A DNA stretch of 63,950 bases from Phanerodontia chrysosporium (lineage: Eukaryota; Basidiomycota; Agaricomycetes; Polyporales; Phanerochaetaceae), in assembly GCA_001910725.1 (NCBI GenBank), contig MJGA01000068.1, positions 1 through 63,950 on the forward strand. Reading direction: 5' to 3'. Positions 1-12,800 of this stretch are shown piece by piece (within the stretch, counting starts at the first letter, position 1; every line of letters starts with the position of its first letter). The position numbers and the translations under genes were made by a program. The notes under the pieces are model-generated. The model saw only the letters and a program-made list of their open reading frames with translations. It was not told where the DNA came from and searched no databases.

Positions 1-2270
1 AAATGCGGATGGAAATGGCAAGATGGACGAGCAGAAAAGCAAAGCAGCCCCAGGCCTCACGTCGTGCGAGGATGTCTGCAACTTATACGAGGCTTGCGGA
101 TGCAGTCGCACGCATTTCATAAGTCGAGGACTGCTGCAAAGCTGCCATGCAGTCTCCTCCCTGCTGTAGGTGGTAGATGAGCGTTGAGGGACTACGGCCT
201 TCGCACAATATTTCACTCGCCATTTGTGAGCTTATAGAGGGCCCGCAGAACTTCGACGAAGCCTAAGTCACTCGCGTGGTGCGGCATTACCGCACCTAGG
301 ACCGCAGAAAGTCGCCGAAGGATTGGTGTCGAGACCCACCGCGGCATGTTGCAGTAACCGCGGTGTTTCCTAGAGAACAATATCCCCCGTTCTCGACTCA
401 GACCCTAGACAACTGATGTTCCTGGGAGCAGCGTCGTAGTATGGTTGATCGCACGGTCAAGGGTGCCCAATCGTTGTGGTCTTTTACAGCAGCAAGGCTC
501 CACCTCGGAGGCGTGCCACACCTGCAGTGGCAACGAGGTGAGCCGTAATTCATTTAAACACAGCAAATAAGGGGCGTAAGTTCTCACCAGCTATGTACCT
601 ACCGCTACAGCACTGCCTTGATATGACTCACCGACCCCTCGTATGATGAAGTCTCATTGTCCGCGTTCCTCTCGGAGGTTGTGCATCCCCGCCGTCACAC
701 GCATTTGCGGCGTGCTACGCCCGCCCAAGGCACACACAGCACACCAGCAGAAGCAGAGAGCTTGTCGTCGAGCCACGTTGCGCGATAGAGACGTAATTAG
801 ACAGGAGCATCGCACCAGCGCAGCCCATATTTCCACCTTCCATGCCTCGGACTTTCAGCCACATTTCCGAAAATACTGCCCTCACTAGCGTGCGCTTCAT
901 TGCCGCAAGCTCTGGTGAAGGCTATGTGGATGTGGACAGCGAGGAGCGCAATATGCGTGGGCTGCACGCAGGCGTGCTCTACGAGATGGTGGTGGAAGAA
1001 GAGACGTGACGCGACATAACAAACCTTAACTTACTGGGTCTTTCAAACCTTATCATTATCCATTTGAAGCGAGTTAACGGCACTTTCGGTTGCACTATAC
1101 ACAGCCACTTACTCTTGCTTACTCATCTTACTTACAGGCCTGTCTTACCCGGAACCAACACTGTCGACGTTTCGGTATGCGTCCTATCGTATGTCGTTGT
1201 CACCACCTGCCTACCTCTGCACATATTTCCCGTGCGCGATGCAGCGGGCTGCCTCCGCCGACGAGGATGAACAAATACCGTGACGGTGTCATCCAGATTC
1301 ATTCGTCGGCGATGTTCGTAGTGGGCTAGTCTCAATCTTATCTACCGCGCGTGCGCTGGACATGCAAGCCCGATAGCGAAGCCTCGTTGAAGACGGGCAG
1401 AGGAACATTCCGCCTTTCATTGGAGACTGCGTCGGCCGTCTGTCGAAACCGTTACTCCCCGCTTATGTTCGCGTGGGGGACTGCCAGTGCGCCTCAGGCT
1501 CGGCCCCAGCCGATAGTAGTACTCATCCAGGATCCAAGTTTTAGCCTCACCTTTCACATAATCTTTAGCCTATCAGAGAGTATAACATATCTAGGATCAT
1601 TGTGTGAACCCATTTTGCGTATCCCTGTGTAAGCGCTCGCGTGCGGAAAGATGGGTGAAGTCGACTCAAGAGCAACCACTTCATCCCTCCACCAAGTTGC
1701 ATTGCCTTCGTCTCTCTTCGGCTTGAACGTGAACGGCATGCTTCAGTTGAAGTGGGTGGTGAGAAATTGATTGCTGATCTGGGAGAAAGGTTTGTTCCAA
1801 TTTCCATATCCGTATGTCTCAGTGACAACCAGCCCTGAGCCGTCAGAAACGCGAGGTGGGGCTCGAAAGCCGCCAGCTTCGTGGCGTTCTGATCTTAGTT
1901 TCTTGGCGGCACCTACCCTGCACGGATTACATGCCACTCCTCGGCCACTGTTCACAAGAGAGAATCTGGTCGGACGAAAACTCTATATCGCGTCTAATTA
2001 CCGAACAACTTTTGGATGTCGGGAGGGAGTGCGAAATGCGTGTGTGTGCTAACTAAACGACGGGGAACGGAACTAGTACTATAGATACACCAAGTATACA
2101 CTGCAGGGAAAGTCTACGTGCGGAGTGTCAAAAACGGTCTGTGCGTGATTGCGTCTAGGTTCGTGAGATGCGTGAAAAGCCCAAGTGAAAAAAGAATTCG
2201 TGACGAGAACTAAAAAAGGCAGATAAGTAGGAATGAATAATGATAAGGAGCACGTCAGCGCGGAGATGGC
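1..2270. other. intergenic, no supported gene
   Basis: No conserved protein was recognised on either strand. A short plus-strand frame at 842-1009 (ATG to TGA, 55 residues, acidic end) is open but resembles nothing I know and has no visible partner exon. The rest is moderately AT-rich filler with short chance frames. It probably holds the 3' flank of the minus-strand transporter, whose stop codon is at 2271-2273. Confidence 0.4.
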
Positions 2271-4287
2271 TTAAACTTGCTTCACCGTCTCCTCGCGGAT
2301 CTCCTCGCAAAGGCTGCGCTCGTCGGACGCGCGGGCGGCCTCCTCAGAGTGACGGGCCTCCTCGCGCACGTCCTCGACCTTCTCGGAGAAGATCTTGCCG
2401 TCCGCTTCAGTGGGCTCCGTCGCGAGCGCCTCCTCGGCCTTTGGCTCCTCCACGCCCTTCTCAGCAGCAGCGGCCTTGGCGGCTTTCTTGGCGGCCTCGA
2501 CGTCGTCGGTGGTGCGCCGCGGTGCTCGGCCTCGACGCGGTAGAACACGAGGAGCGAGACAACCTCGACGCCGATGATCGCGAGGAGGAACCAGAACGCG
2601 GCCGCGCGGCCGGCGTAGCCGTTGCGGTCGCCGCGCTTCTCCTCGATGCTGCTCTCGATGGAGCTCACGGCGGCGATACCGACGGCCGAGCCGAGCTGCA
2701 GAGCGCCGTTGAAGATCGCGCCGACGGTGCCCGCCATGCTTGCGGGCGACGTCCGGAAGATGGCGATGTTGGTGTGCGTGTACCAGAGCATCGCGCCACC
2801 GCTGCCGAGAATGAACGCGGGGAGCACGTGCGAGAAGTACTTGTCGGGCGAGTCTGCGGTCGCGAGCAGGATCGTCGCGATCGCGACGATGCATTGCGCG
2901 AAGAGCAGCACGTACTTGGGGCTGATGCGGTTCGAGAGCGGCCCGCTGAAGCTCGCGGCGAAGGCGAGGACGCCGATGGGGATCATGCGCAGCGCGACCG
3001 AGATGACGGACCACTTGTACACCTCCTGCCAGAGCTCGGTGATGATCGTGAAGATCGTCGTCCACCAGAGGAAAGGAAGCAGGGCCATGCCGAACAGGAC
3101 CGAGAAGTTGGGCAGGAACCATGTGCGAGGCGGCCTGACACAAACTGTTAGAATTTTGCTTCACAGCAGGGAAACGCCAAAGACTTACACAGCGGCAGTG
3201 CTGGCTGGGATGCGGGTCTCGAAGAAGAAGAAGCCGGCGACGCCAAAGACAGAGATGACGAGTGGCACGAGAACCTCTGCCGTCGCCCAGCCGACGGTGG
3301 AACCCGACGTGATCGCGAAAATGAAGAGGATGAGTGCAGCAGTGAGGATCGATACGCCACCGAGGTCGAGCTGCTTCCAGCGCTGTGATTGCGGCTCGTC
3401 GATGCCGCGACGCGGTGTGGGCGCAAGCCACATGCACAGGCCGCCAATGGGAATCGCGAGGATGGCGACGAACCAGAACACCCAGGACCAGTTCGCGAAC
3501 TGCACGAAGATGGCACCGATGATCAGGCCGAGGACATTGCCAATGGCGCCGCAGCCCCGAACACACCGATGGCACCTGTGGCATCGTTGTCAGTACGTAG
3601 TCCTCCTTAGGAAGCGCCATGAGTGCTACGCACGAGATTGCTCATTGGGTTCGGGAAAGACCTCAACGAGGAGCGTCAGAGCCGACGGAATCGTCAATGA
3701 CGCAGCTAGACCGCACAAACGTCAGTCCCAGCGCAACGTGCCCGCCCGACGGAGACATACCGATACCGCTCAGGGCCCGGAGGACTATGAGCGTGATCTT
3801 GTCGCCCACGAAGCCAGCGCCGATCGAAATGCAGCCGAGCATAACGGCGCCAAAGGTGAAGGCGTATTCTGGGAGCGCACAAGGTTAGCTCTGCGCGCGC
3901 GGACGCACGGAATTGACAAGGAATACGCACTTGGGTTGTAAACGTCACTGATCCTGCCACTCTATGGCCCGCAGTCAGCTTCGGGAGCACGGTGCGGCGG
4001 GCTGGCGTGGAAGCACTTACAATGAGGAGGAACGAGGCGAACGTGAGCTGGAACGCGCTGATGATCCAGGTTGCCTCGCTCTCGGTCATGTTGAGGTCAA
4101 TGACGAGCGAGGGGATGGCGGAGAAGAGCGACGAGTTGTTGAAGGCATCGAGAAACTGGGCGAGACAGAAGATGATAAGGAGGAAGTAGCGGCGGGCGAG
4201 CGAGTACCGCTGGGGGACCCGGCCGTCAACGAGGGTTTGCGCTGGGGAGAGCGAGAGGTCGTTGGCTGCTTTCGGTGGAGCTATCAT
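2271..4287 (-). CDS. MFS transporter (DHA2/ATR1-like), six exons, two apparent 1-nt frameshifts
   Basis: This is a plasma-membrane major facilitator of the fungal aminotriazole-resistance/AMF1-like kind; the substrate is unknown. Exons by GT-AG junctions: 4287-4021, 3961-3931, 3868-3761, 3705-3634, 3575-3189, 3134-2271. Visible signatures are SGRISDVYNP after the second helix, then LRALSGIG, FPEPNEQ and NVLGLIIGAIF, followed by further hydrophobic helices. The C-terminal tail is charged and Ala/Lys/Glu-rich. The start is the ATG at 4287 just before the conserved N-terminal part. Two breaks are seen. After residues VFG near 3553-3559 one G seems missing (GGGG where family frame needs GGGGG). 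Near 2515-2530 the frame must shift again the same way to reach the acidic tail. Exon lengths sum to 1729 nt; adding two bases gives 577 codons. So this is either a recent pseudogene or two homopolymer errors in the assembly. Confidence 0.8.
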
Positions 4288-6534
4288 CGGGGCGAGTGTC
4301 GTGAGAGACGTGAGATACAGAAAAAGTGCCGGAAACCCAAGAGAAAGAAAGAGAAGAAAAGAGAAAAAGGAAACGAGGAGGTCGTCACTGCGAAAGCGGG
4401 CTTTTATGAGCGTACGAAAGGTTTCGGGTGGGCAGCGGGAACGTACCTGCTGACTGATAGGCAGAGGACTTGCGGGAGCGAGACCGCCGTTTATAAGACG
4501 CGTTGGAAGCAGCCGTTGGGCGGCACGGTCGCTTTTCTCGTCTGGATATGGATTACAAATGAGCCTCAAGGCGCGACGAGGATTCCAGAACCTCTCACCC
4601 ACACCGGTACGATGTTTTTCAGCCCACGCTCATTGGTCCGCCCATGGCCGGAAAAGGAGTCAGGACAGGCGCCTGGGCATCGGGCCCGCGATACGCCCAT
4701 CGGAAAATCCTCGCGCTGCCCATTTACGGCATCTTTACGCGCAAAACGTCGGCCTCTGCTCCAGACCGCGCAGCGGAGCGCGTCCACCTGCATCCACAAC
4801 GCGCACCACCGTCGCGCGCAGCGAGCAGTCCCTCAGATGCAACGGCGGCGATGGCGCGAGCCAGCCAGAGCCACGCCCTCGCCACAGGGTGCCTTGGCCC
4901 ACTCCAACTTGCCGGCGTCGTACACCACCAGCGGCGCAAGGCAAGACCGCTGCGCGGGACAATGAGGTTATCCTCTCGTTTGTCATAGCACGCTGCACTC
5001 ACTGTCGTAGAGAACGTATTCATATCCAGCTAGCAATAGAAAAGGTTATCGATTGCATAGAAGGCTGTATAGCCGATATGGCATCATCACGGTGCGCAAG
5101 CTCTTGGCAGAGTTCACCTACGGTCAGAGCCTCTGAAGCTTCTCTGAGTCAAACTGTGCACAACGGGATCATTTTGGACTCCCAATTTGGCGACGAGTTG
5201 ACAGCAAAGCTTCCAGCAAAGACTGCGGCGGCCGACGAGGAGAAAGTCAGTAGCAATACTGCTGCGCGGGGGAACCGAGGTTATCGTGTCGTGACTCGTT
5301 CATCATACTACGTCGAACTCACGGTCTGAGGAGGCTCGATACCAGCCACTCTCGAGTGATACCGATTCTTTCGAAGCCTTCGGTGCACTTCCAACCAACT
5401 ACCGAGGACATCATCGGGGAAGTAGCACATAACGTATACATTCCCAGCTGCTAGCGAGGGCAAGGGTTATCGCTTGCACAGACAAGTATGAACGAACCAT
5501 GTCTGGTACAGCATCATCGCTTCATGCAGGTTCCTGGCAGACCCACACCCCACTGTTCTGGACACCGGTTTGAGTCAAACTGCGCGTAATCGAGCATAGA
5601 GTACTCTCACTTTTGTGTGCCACGTGACAATAAAGCATGTACCGAAAACCGCAGGGGGCGACCAGCAGAAATGTCGCAGTACGACCGACGCGACGAGACG
5701 TCAGGCGACCACGGCGGGGAGCGTGGTGAACTCTCGCGGTCCGGATAGGGCACACATGCAGCGACGCAGATCTGCAGGCTTGAGCAGTGGGGCTTCCTGC
5801 ACGCCGTCAGCTGCCCAGCAGCCCAGGGTGCAGTGAACCCAAACCGCAGCCAGGAATGGCACTTGCACCGAGTGCACGATGCACACACACATCGCGAGGA
5901 GGGCAGAGAGCATAGCGCAGACTCGCTCGCAGCGAGGGCCCTCGCATAGCAGTCAGGGAAGGATGCAAAGCAGCCTTGGGTGTGCAGTCCCCAGGTGGTG
6001 GTCGAGAGCAAAGCCGGCGGCAAGCCCATCAAGAAGCTGCGCCGTGGTCGCCGTGGAACTCGTTGCCCCTAACCCTAGCGCAAGCCGTCTCTTGGTGCTC
6101 CCTTGTCTTTGCTCGAGTGTGGACGGTAGAAAAACCCCAAAATCAGGGACGAGGTGCGTATTTCGTCTCATCTGATCCTCACCTCGCTGTCTCATCCCAG
6201 CCAGGAATATATGCCTAAGCACATATTCATTTCCCCTCTCGATGAATCTCCTCTGGTCTCAATGGTCTGTCATAAATACAATAAATACAAAGCTTTCTCC
6301 CCTGTTGCAATAGGATGTGCATATAGCATACACTGCGGTCACTTTGAATTTGGACTTGCTTTGGGCGGGCGGCAAGACGCCTCACCGAAACGCTTCCCAC
6401 CGACACGTGCGCCAAACCCTCGCCTCGCCCGCAGGTGCGCTGCCCGCAGCCTGTCTCCAACCACCACCCACCCGCCGCTCACCACCCCTCGCACACCGCG
6501 CCAGCCTCCCCCCAACCTCCTGTAATCTAACACA
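4288..6534. other. intergenic between MFS gene and histone H4
   Basis: It should hold the MFS leader and the H4 promoter. I looked for a divergent histone H3 gene, the usual H4 partner in fungi, and did not see one. Long open frames near 4560-5330 are GC-rich chance frames with no recognisable protein. Confidence 0.4.
4490..4495 (-). promoter_or_regulatory. possible TATA box of the MFS gene
   Basis: TATAAA reads on the minus strand about 200 nt upstream of the transporter ATG at 4287. The region between is pyrimidine-rich on the coding strand, as in many fungal leaders. This is placement by inspection only. Confidence 0.3.
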
Positions 6535-7125
<591 letters not shown>

Positions 7126-7857
7126 ATGTGCGGCGGCGCCCCACCATGAACATTTGTCTAGCCTACGCCTGTCTACATTTTGTAGGGCTCGTCCGCCATG
7201 CCCGCCTGCGGCTGCACCACGGCAGCGGCCATATGCCTCAATAGCTTCTCTAGTTGTTGTAGCCTCTTGTAGCCTGAATGAGATTATCAGTGTCTTCCTG
7301 GTCTTGTGGACGGGCTGTATACAAGCTGCCGATGGACATCTCCGGTACGCAGGGAGCAAACCTGAACGACGCTACCCTCACTCGTTCTATCACCAACTTC
7401 TGGTATCAATAACGGCTTGTAGAGTGATGTATAGGACTGTCTATGGATGTAGCATGCCTGTTCATGTCTAGTCGCTGCGTCCCTGCAGCAGTGTGGGCCC
7501 ACTCTTCGACGAGTCTGCACGTCATGTACATGGCCGAGGATACGCATGTGGGTCAGACACCCAGTTGCTGTCGTACAGGAAGGAGGGCTGATTGCTGAAG
7601 GCTGACGCGTGGGCTAATGCCATAGAATGGACCTTCTTGCGTGCGTACATACTGCTGAGGTTCTGTGGACGGCGGCGGAGAATTTGTGGGCCTCAGGGGT
7701 ACTTCAGTGCAAGCGCGGCCTGTTATCCTGGATTGCCGCGGGGACGTTGGGCCTGGCGACCAAAAGCGTTGTAGTTGCGGGGTCGTGGTGCAGTTGTATG
7801 CGCGGAGCGTGCGTGTATGTTGGACGAGATCGTAGAAAACGGGGCCAAAGCCCGCGG
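7126..7857. other. intergenic, convergent 3' flanks
   Basis: Lies between the H4 stop (7123-7125) and the stop of the minus-strand methyltransferase (7858-7860), so it holds two 3' ends. No gene seen. Confidence 0.5.
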
Positions 7858-8941
7858 TCACCGGCCGCCGCCGCGCCAGCCCATGCAGACCCAGTACGCC
7901 TCGCTCGAGTCCGCACGGCTCGCGCGCGGCTTCGCGACGCGCACGGTGCGGAAGCGCGGCCGCAGCTCCTCGCGCATGAACGCGTCCGTCAACGGGTGCT
8001 GGAAGTGCTTCAGCCTGCGTGTGTCGTCAGCCTCTGCTGATGCCAGAACGAGTGCAAAGCGAAGTGTGGAGGAAGGTCGAGGAGGGGGAGGTGCAAAAGG
8101 GAAGGAAGGACGGGAGAAAAACGAAGACGGGAGAAACGCACACGAGCACCCCACCGTCGCCACGCCCGACGTCGCGCGCGCTGCGCAGGTGCGCACGCGT
8201 GAATGCGAGCACGGCCCCGCAGATGTCGAGCCCCGCGGAGACGTCCGCCGTGCGGTTCCCCGTGCTGTTCGCGGCCATGTCCGAGAGCACGACATCTGCC
8301 CGCGCGCGTGCGCCGTCTTCGTCGTCCCAGCGAGACATGCGTGTCGTGTGTGAGGGAGATGAGGCGGCAGCGAGGAGTTTTGCAACGCGCGCACGCGTCT
8401 CGGGCGCGAGGAAGTCCGCCTGCAGCGTGTGCACGCCGGGGATCGGGTCCATGGGGAGCAGGTCGACGGCGACGACGGCGCCGCGGCCCTCCGTCGCAAG
8501 CTCTTCCGGGGCCGGGGCGTTCAGGTACGCCAGCGGGTCCTCCTCCACCTCCATCGCCCCTCCCACTCCGCCGAAATCGCCCAGAGGGCCCTTGCTGGCG
8601 GCAGCAGACGGCGTGAACGCCCCCCACCCCAACGCGCGCGCCGCAACCTGGCTCCACCCGCCCGGCGCCGCGCCGAGGTCGACGACGGCACGCACGTCCG
8701 CGCGCGCGCGCAGGAAGCGGAACGTGGCATCGAGCTCGAGCAGCTTGAACGCGCTGCGCGCACGGAAGCCGCCGTCCATGTCTGCGCCGCCGCGCGCGGC
8801 GGGGGCGAGCGGCGAGCCGTGCGCGAGCGGGGCCGGCGAGGCCGCGCTGCGCGCCTTCACGTACGGGTCGCGCTTCTGGCGGGCGAGCCAGCGCGCGGAG
8901 GACGGCGGCGGCGCGCGGCGGGCTGCGCTCGCGGTGAACAT
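7858..8941 (-). CDS. MRM2: FtsJ/RrmJ-type 2'-O-ribose rRNA methyltransferase (MRM2-like)
   Basis: Likely methylates a ribose 2'-OH in the large-subunit rRNA of mitochondria using S-adenosylmethionine. Two exons, 8941-8142 and 8014-7858, join to 318 residues. The 127-nt intron has donor GTGCGT and ends CAG. SAM-binding motif I is DLGAAPGG at residues 88-95. The catalytic K-D-K-E tetrad of the FtsJ family is present: K66 (RSAFK), D221 (SDMAAN), K269 (LVLKH) and E305 (SSEAYW). The N-terminus MFTASAARR is rich in Arg, Ala and Ser without acids, like a mitochondrial presequence. A low-complexity insert of about 45 residues (109-153) separates motif I from the rest. It is divergent from the TFIIIC-like gene, 123 bp away. 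Confidence 0.88.
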
Positions 8942-9064
8942 CGTCGGTGGGCCGTCGTGGTCGTGGTCGTGGTCGGTAAAAGGGCAGCGGGGTAGGCGCG
9001 CGCACGTGGTTTTTCCGTGCCCGTTGCGCACGGCGCTTCGCGCACGCAGGCCACTTTCTCAGTG
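8942..9064. promoter_or_regulatory. short divergent promoter region
   Basis: These 123 bp separate the start codons of the minus-strand methyltransferase (8941) and the plus-strand TFIIIC-like gene (9065). Both promoters, or one bidirectional promoter, must lie here or inside the genes. A short run of GTGGTC-type repeats lies at 8957-8976. No TATA box is seen. Confidence 0.45.
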
Positions 9065-9810
9065 ATGTCGACGGACGCGGGAGACGCGACGGGGGCGCTG
9101 TGCCCGGGGTTCCGCTGGGTCGAGCAGTTCGCGGACGACGCGGCGTACGAGTGTGGCGCGGATGGCGAGGTGCTGGAGGAGGTCGAGTACGTCACGCTCG
9201 ACCTCGGCGTCGTCGAGCCCACGCTCGTGCCCAGCTCGGGCGCGTTCCGCCTCATTGTGCGTCCTTTCCCGCCTTGCTTGCGTTTCTCGGCCCTTCGGCT
9301 TCCTGCGCAGGCTGATTCGGTGGGGTCTAGGGTCTTGACACGCCGCGCCCGTACCTGCAGCTCGCGGGCACGCTCTTCGCAGGCGCGCACCACACGCTGC
9401 TCGGCACTGAGCTGCTCTTCGCGGACGCCCCCGGTGCGCCCGCCGCTCCCTGTGTGCCTGCTGCACGTGCTGACGGACACGCAGACAGGCGCGGCCTCGT
9501 GCCCGCCGCCCACACCGAGCGGCGCATCGTCTTCCGCGAGGCCGAGCTCCGCGCGCGCGAGCCCGCCGCCGCCGCCCAGACCTCCAACCAGACCTCCAAC
9601 CAGCATACCCGCAACGCGACCGACACGAACGACCCCGCCGCGCAAAAAGAGGAGAACAGGGGGCCCAAGGGGCAGAAGGAGCCCGCGAAGCGCCGCCGCC
9701 CGCGCACGGTCGCGCAGGTCGTCGGGGGCGAGGACGCAGAGAGCGAGCCGCCCGTGCGCCGCCGCGGGTCGCGCAAGGGCAAGGCGCGTGCGGACGCGGC
9801 TGAGGAGTGA
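9065..9810 (+). CDS. TFIIIC tau55/GTF3C6-like subunit
   Basis: Probably a small subunit of the RNA polymerase III factor TFIIIC, nuclear. Exons 9065-9256 and 9331-9810 join in phase 0 to 223 residues; the 74-nt intron is GTGCGT...CTAG. Residues 39-100 look like the TFIIIC tau55 beta-barrel domain: EEVEYVTLDLG, then AFRLI|GLDTPRPYLQL across the splice, then a GTLFAGAHHTLLGTELLF stretch. The C-terminal half is low-complexity, rich in Arg, Lys, Pro and Glu (for example EPAKRRRPRT), probably disordered. The assignment rests on the G-L-D-T-P-x-P-x-L-Q motif known from Tfc7/Sfc7/GTF3C6 proteins; no other family fits as well. It starts at the ATG nearest the conserved part. Confidence 0.7.
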
Positions 9811-12800
9811 GGAAGCTGAGAGCGAGATGGCGTTGTGCTGGGGTTGGTGGGGTGCGTAATGCTGCCCTTTGCGCTGTCTTCCGTGTCGCGAGGGCTGGTG
9901 TTGACCGTTATTGCAGATACTGCACTTGTTGCGCGATGACGATACCTGTGCTTGGCTCTCTCGGCCTGTGCAATGCGAGTCGCTGCCCGCTTCTTGTGGT
10001 GGGGGCCTGTCGGACTCCCCTGCCAGCCTGTCGTGGTTCGTGCCCGCGCTGCTGATCAGGTGGTCACGATTTTGGCTGTTGCAGGTGCAGGAGTGGGATG
10101 CGTCTATTGCCCGATTGCGCGCGGCCCCAGACACGCTGAATCGCCGCGCGGGCGTCCGCCGTGATGCACTGATGGTGCTGAACCTTGACATTAAGCCGTG
10201 TCCTCCGCCGCGCCGCGTCGTACATCATATACATGCTGGTGGTGGTGAGTGTGGCCGCGTCGTGGGCGGGTGGTCTGCGTGCAGCGGCCTGGCAAAATGC
10301 AGCGGCGGCGCTCTCGGCGGGGGCTGGGCCCGACAGCAGCCTGACGTGGAGCGTGCTTCTGTAATGGCAGAAGCGCACAACGTTGCGGCGGGTTCTCGCC
10401 CTATTTGATTACTCCCGCAAGCGTATATATACGGGCGCGGCGCGGAGCTGCGAGTCAGCTTTCACCTTTCCCCTGTAGCCTCCAGCACCCGCCCATACGT
10501 TGATCTGTACCAGAGCGATGGCAATATCGCGTTCGCAAAGGCCGTCGCGCCTCTGTCTATACTTCCTTGCGGCCGCCCACCCTTCCGAGGGTACCCGCAC
10601 AAGAGCGAGCCGTCGTCCGCGAGAGCCCTCATAGGTGCGTGGACCGGCTTCTCCGTACAGCAACGTCTCACATCTGGCTTCCAGGACTACCCTGACAGCC
10701 GAGCATGGCCCTCAGAGGTCGTGTATCACCTCATATGTGCGTTCATTCACGCTCACCGCGTCTGCTCGCCCCTCATCTGCATCTAGACCCGCATACACCT
10801 GCAGATCTGTGCCGTGTAGGCCTAGTCGTCACTTGTTCTGCGCCGCTCAGCACCGTAGCACGCCTCCTGTACCATACTCTACATTGCACAGTCATGTCGA
10901 ACAAGCTCTCCATCCTATGTGTGCCCCAACTCAGCGCAGCACCGCTGCACACGCCCCGTACGCACCCGCGCTAAGCCCCACAAGACGCCGCTGGGCTCTC
11001 CCACACGCCCGCGCCCCGCCCCAGCACGCCCTGAAGGCCTGACGTCTGGCACGGTGCCTCAGACCACGCGCCTTTATAGGGGCCGACAGGTCGTGCGCGT
11101 GCCGCACTCGAATATTGACCGTAAAAGACTGTTTCTCCGCGGGGCAGTCCCACGCGCCGCGCGCTCCCCTTTTGCCATTGAGTGACTGAATGGCGGGGAT
11201 TTTTGTGCGGGCGCGAACTACAGTACCTGCCCTATGCGGCGTCAGTGCTTTCCAGGGGCGCGGGAAAGGCGTAGTAGGCTCGGACATCCCCGTGCCACTG
11301 CAAACTAGAGACCGGCCGCCTGCGGCGGCTGTGCACTTGCTTGGACCGTCGTGGCGTGTAAAGGAGAGTAGTTCACTTGTGCGCAGTTCGGTTCGCACGC
11401 TGACCAATTCCAGGCTATGAATATTTGCAAGAAGGTGTAGTAGTAGTTTCGATACGTCTGAGACTTTCGCAACCGTGGACGGCGGGCGCTAATGCGTCGC
11501 TGGTGGTCACTGTAGGCTCGGAAGTCTTTCTATGCTCACTTCGTAGCCAAATGTGGTATTTCCTCAGGTGGGTTATTGGTGCAGTAGCCCGTTCGTACGA
11601 TTTTTGGGTACAAGAATCCTTCGCAATTCTAATCTTTAAATGGATGTTGTCGAGCGCTTCCACTACCAGGCTCTGGTGTCACCTCGGGTGGCATGTCCGC
11701 TGTGAGTGATATGGGACCTCCATCTGTTGCAGAGAGCAAAAACATATCATTGGAAACAGTCAAATATGATTAAAGTACATGGGTAGGGTACTTTAGACTA
11801 CTGGGAGATAGAGGAGCAACAAGAGAGAGGGACATCAGTAAGTGAAAGATACAGAGGACAAAAGGTAGGAACTGACATCGAGCAGCTGACAACCGTGGTA
11901 CTTGAGGACGGAGCATTCAAGTTGGCGGCCCGCAGAGGAGGACAGCTATCTATAACTGCGGTGATACCGAATATGGTGAGTAAAGAGCTATACAGCAGCT
12001 GTAGGGCGGGGCGGAAAGATGCGAACCTGAAGTAGGCAAGGATACAGGCGTACATTCCTTCGGTGCATCCTAGTGAGAACATGGCGAATGCTGCGAGGAG
12101 CGATGGTGAGCCAGTATGAGATGGAGGTTGGGGAAGAACACAGCGATGGGGGTGGAAGATGAGAAAGGCTTGATTACGAGATAAGTACCACAGGATGTCT
12201 ACGAAGGAGAGAGAGCAAGAAACACAGGCAAAGAAACAGGAGAAGGAAGGAGAGGATGCGAGAGAGGCGGAGATGACGCGTCGCGAACTACTGACGCAGT
12301 GAGAGAACGGGGAAGGTCAGAGATAAGATAAGATCCAGAGCACGGAGAGGTACGGAAAACATCGGCAGGAGCCGGGTCGGTGAAATCGAGCTTCAATTAT
12401 CGCCTGGCCAGGACAGGACAGCTTGCCAAGCCAGCTAACGCCCACCGATGGTGTGGCACGCCATGACGCGCTGACCAGCCTGAATTTCGGTGTTTCCCCC
12501 TTTTTGGACTTATCTCCCGTTTCGCGCGTTATCTTTACCCTCAGTCGTCTCATATTGACAGATTTCGACGATCGCTTCACCCCCCGCTGATAAGATCTCG
12601 GAGGAGACCCCCCCCCACCCGCCCGTATTTTTACATCCTCGGACTTACTGTCGAAACTGGGACTCATCATGCGGGCTAGATTATCGATACTAGGAGGGGA
12701 GCGCGCATGGTTGGGCACCATCGCTTTGCGGGCTACAGACTAGTCGATGCAGACTTTGCGTCCTCGCGTTCTGCTAGGGTCTGGTCAGTGGAACGGGGTC

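Noticed and set aside
2240..3941. Long plus-strand open frames of 300-440 codons opposite the MFS gene
   Set aside because: They are GC-rich shadows of the minus-strand exons, full of Arg/Pro/Ala runs, and show no domain.
4559..5329. 256-codon plus-strand frame upstream of the MFS gene
   Set aside because: No start context, no domain, Arg/Ser/Ala-rich chance translation of GC-rich DNA.
8019..9065. Plus-strand frame of 348 codons over the methyltransferase
   Set aside because: Antisense to a well-supported FtsJ-type gene with a full K-D-K-E tetrad; low-complexity translation.
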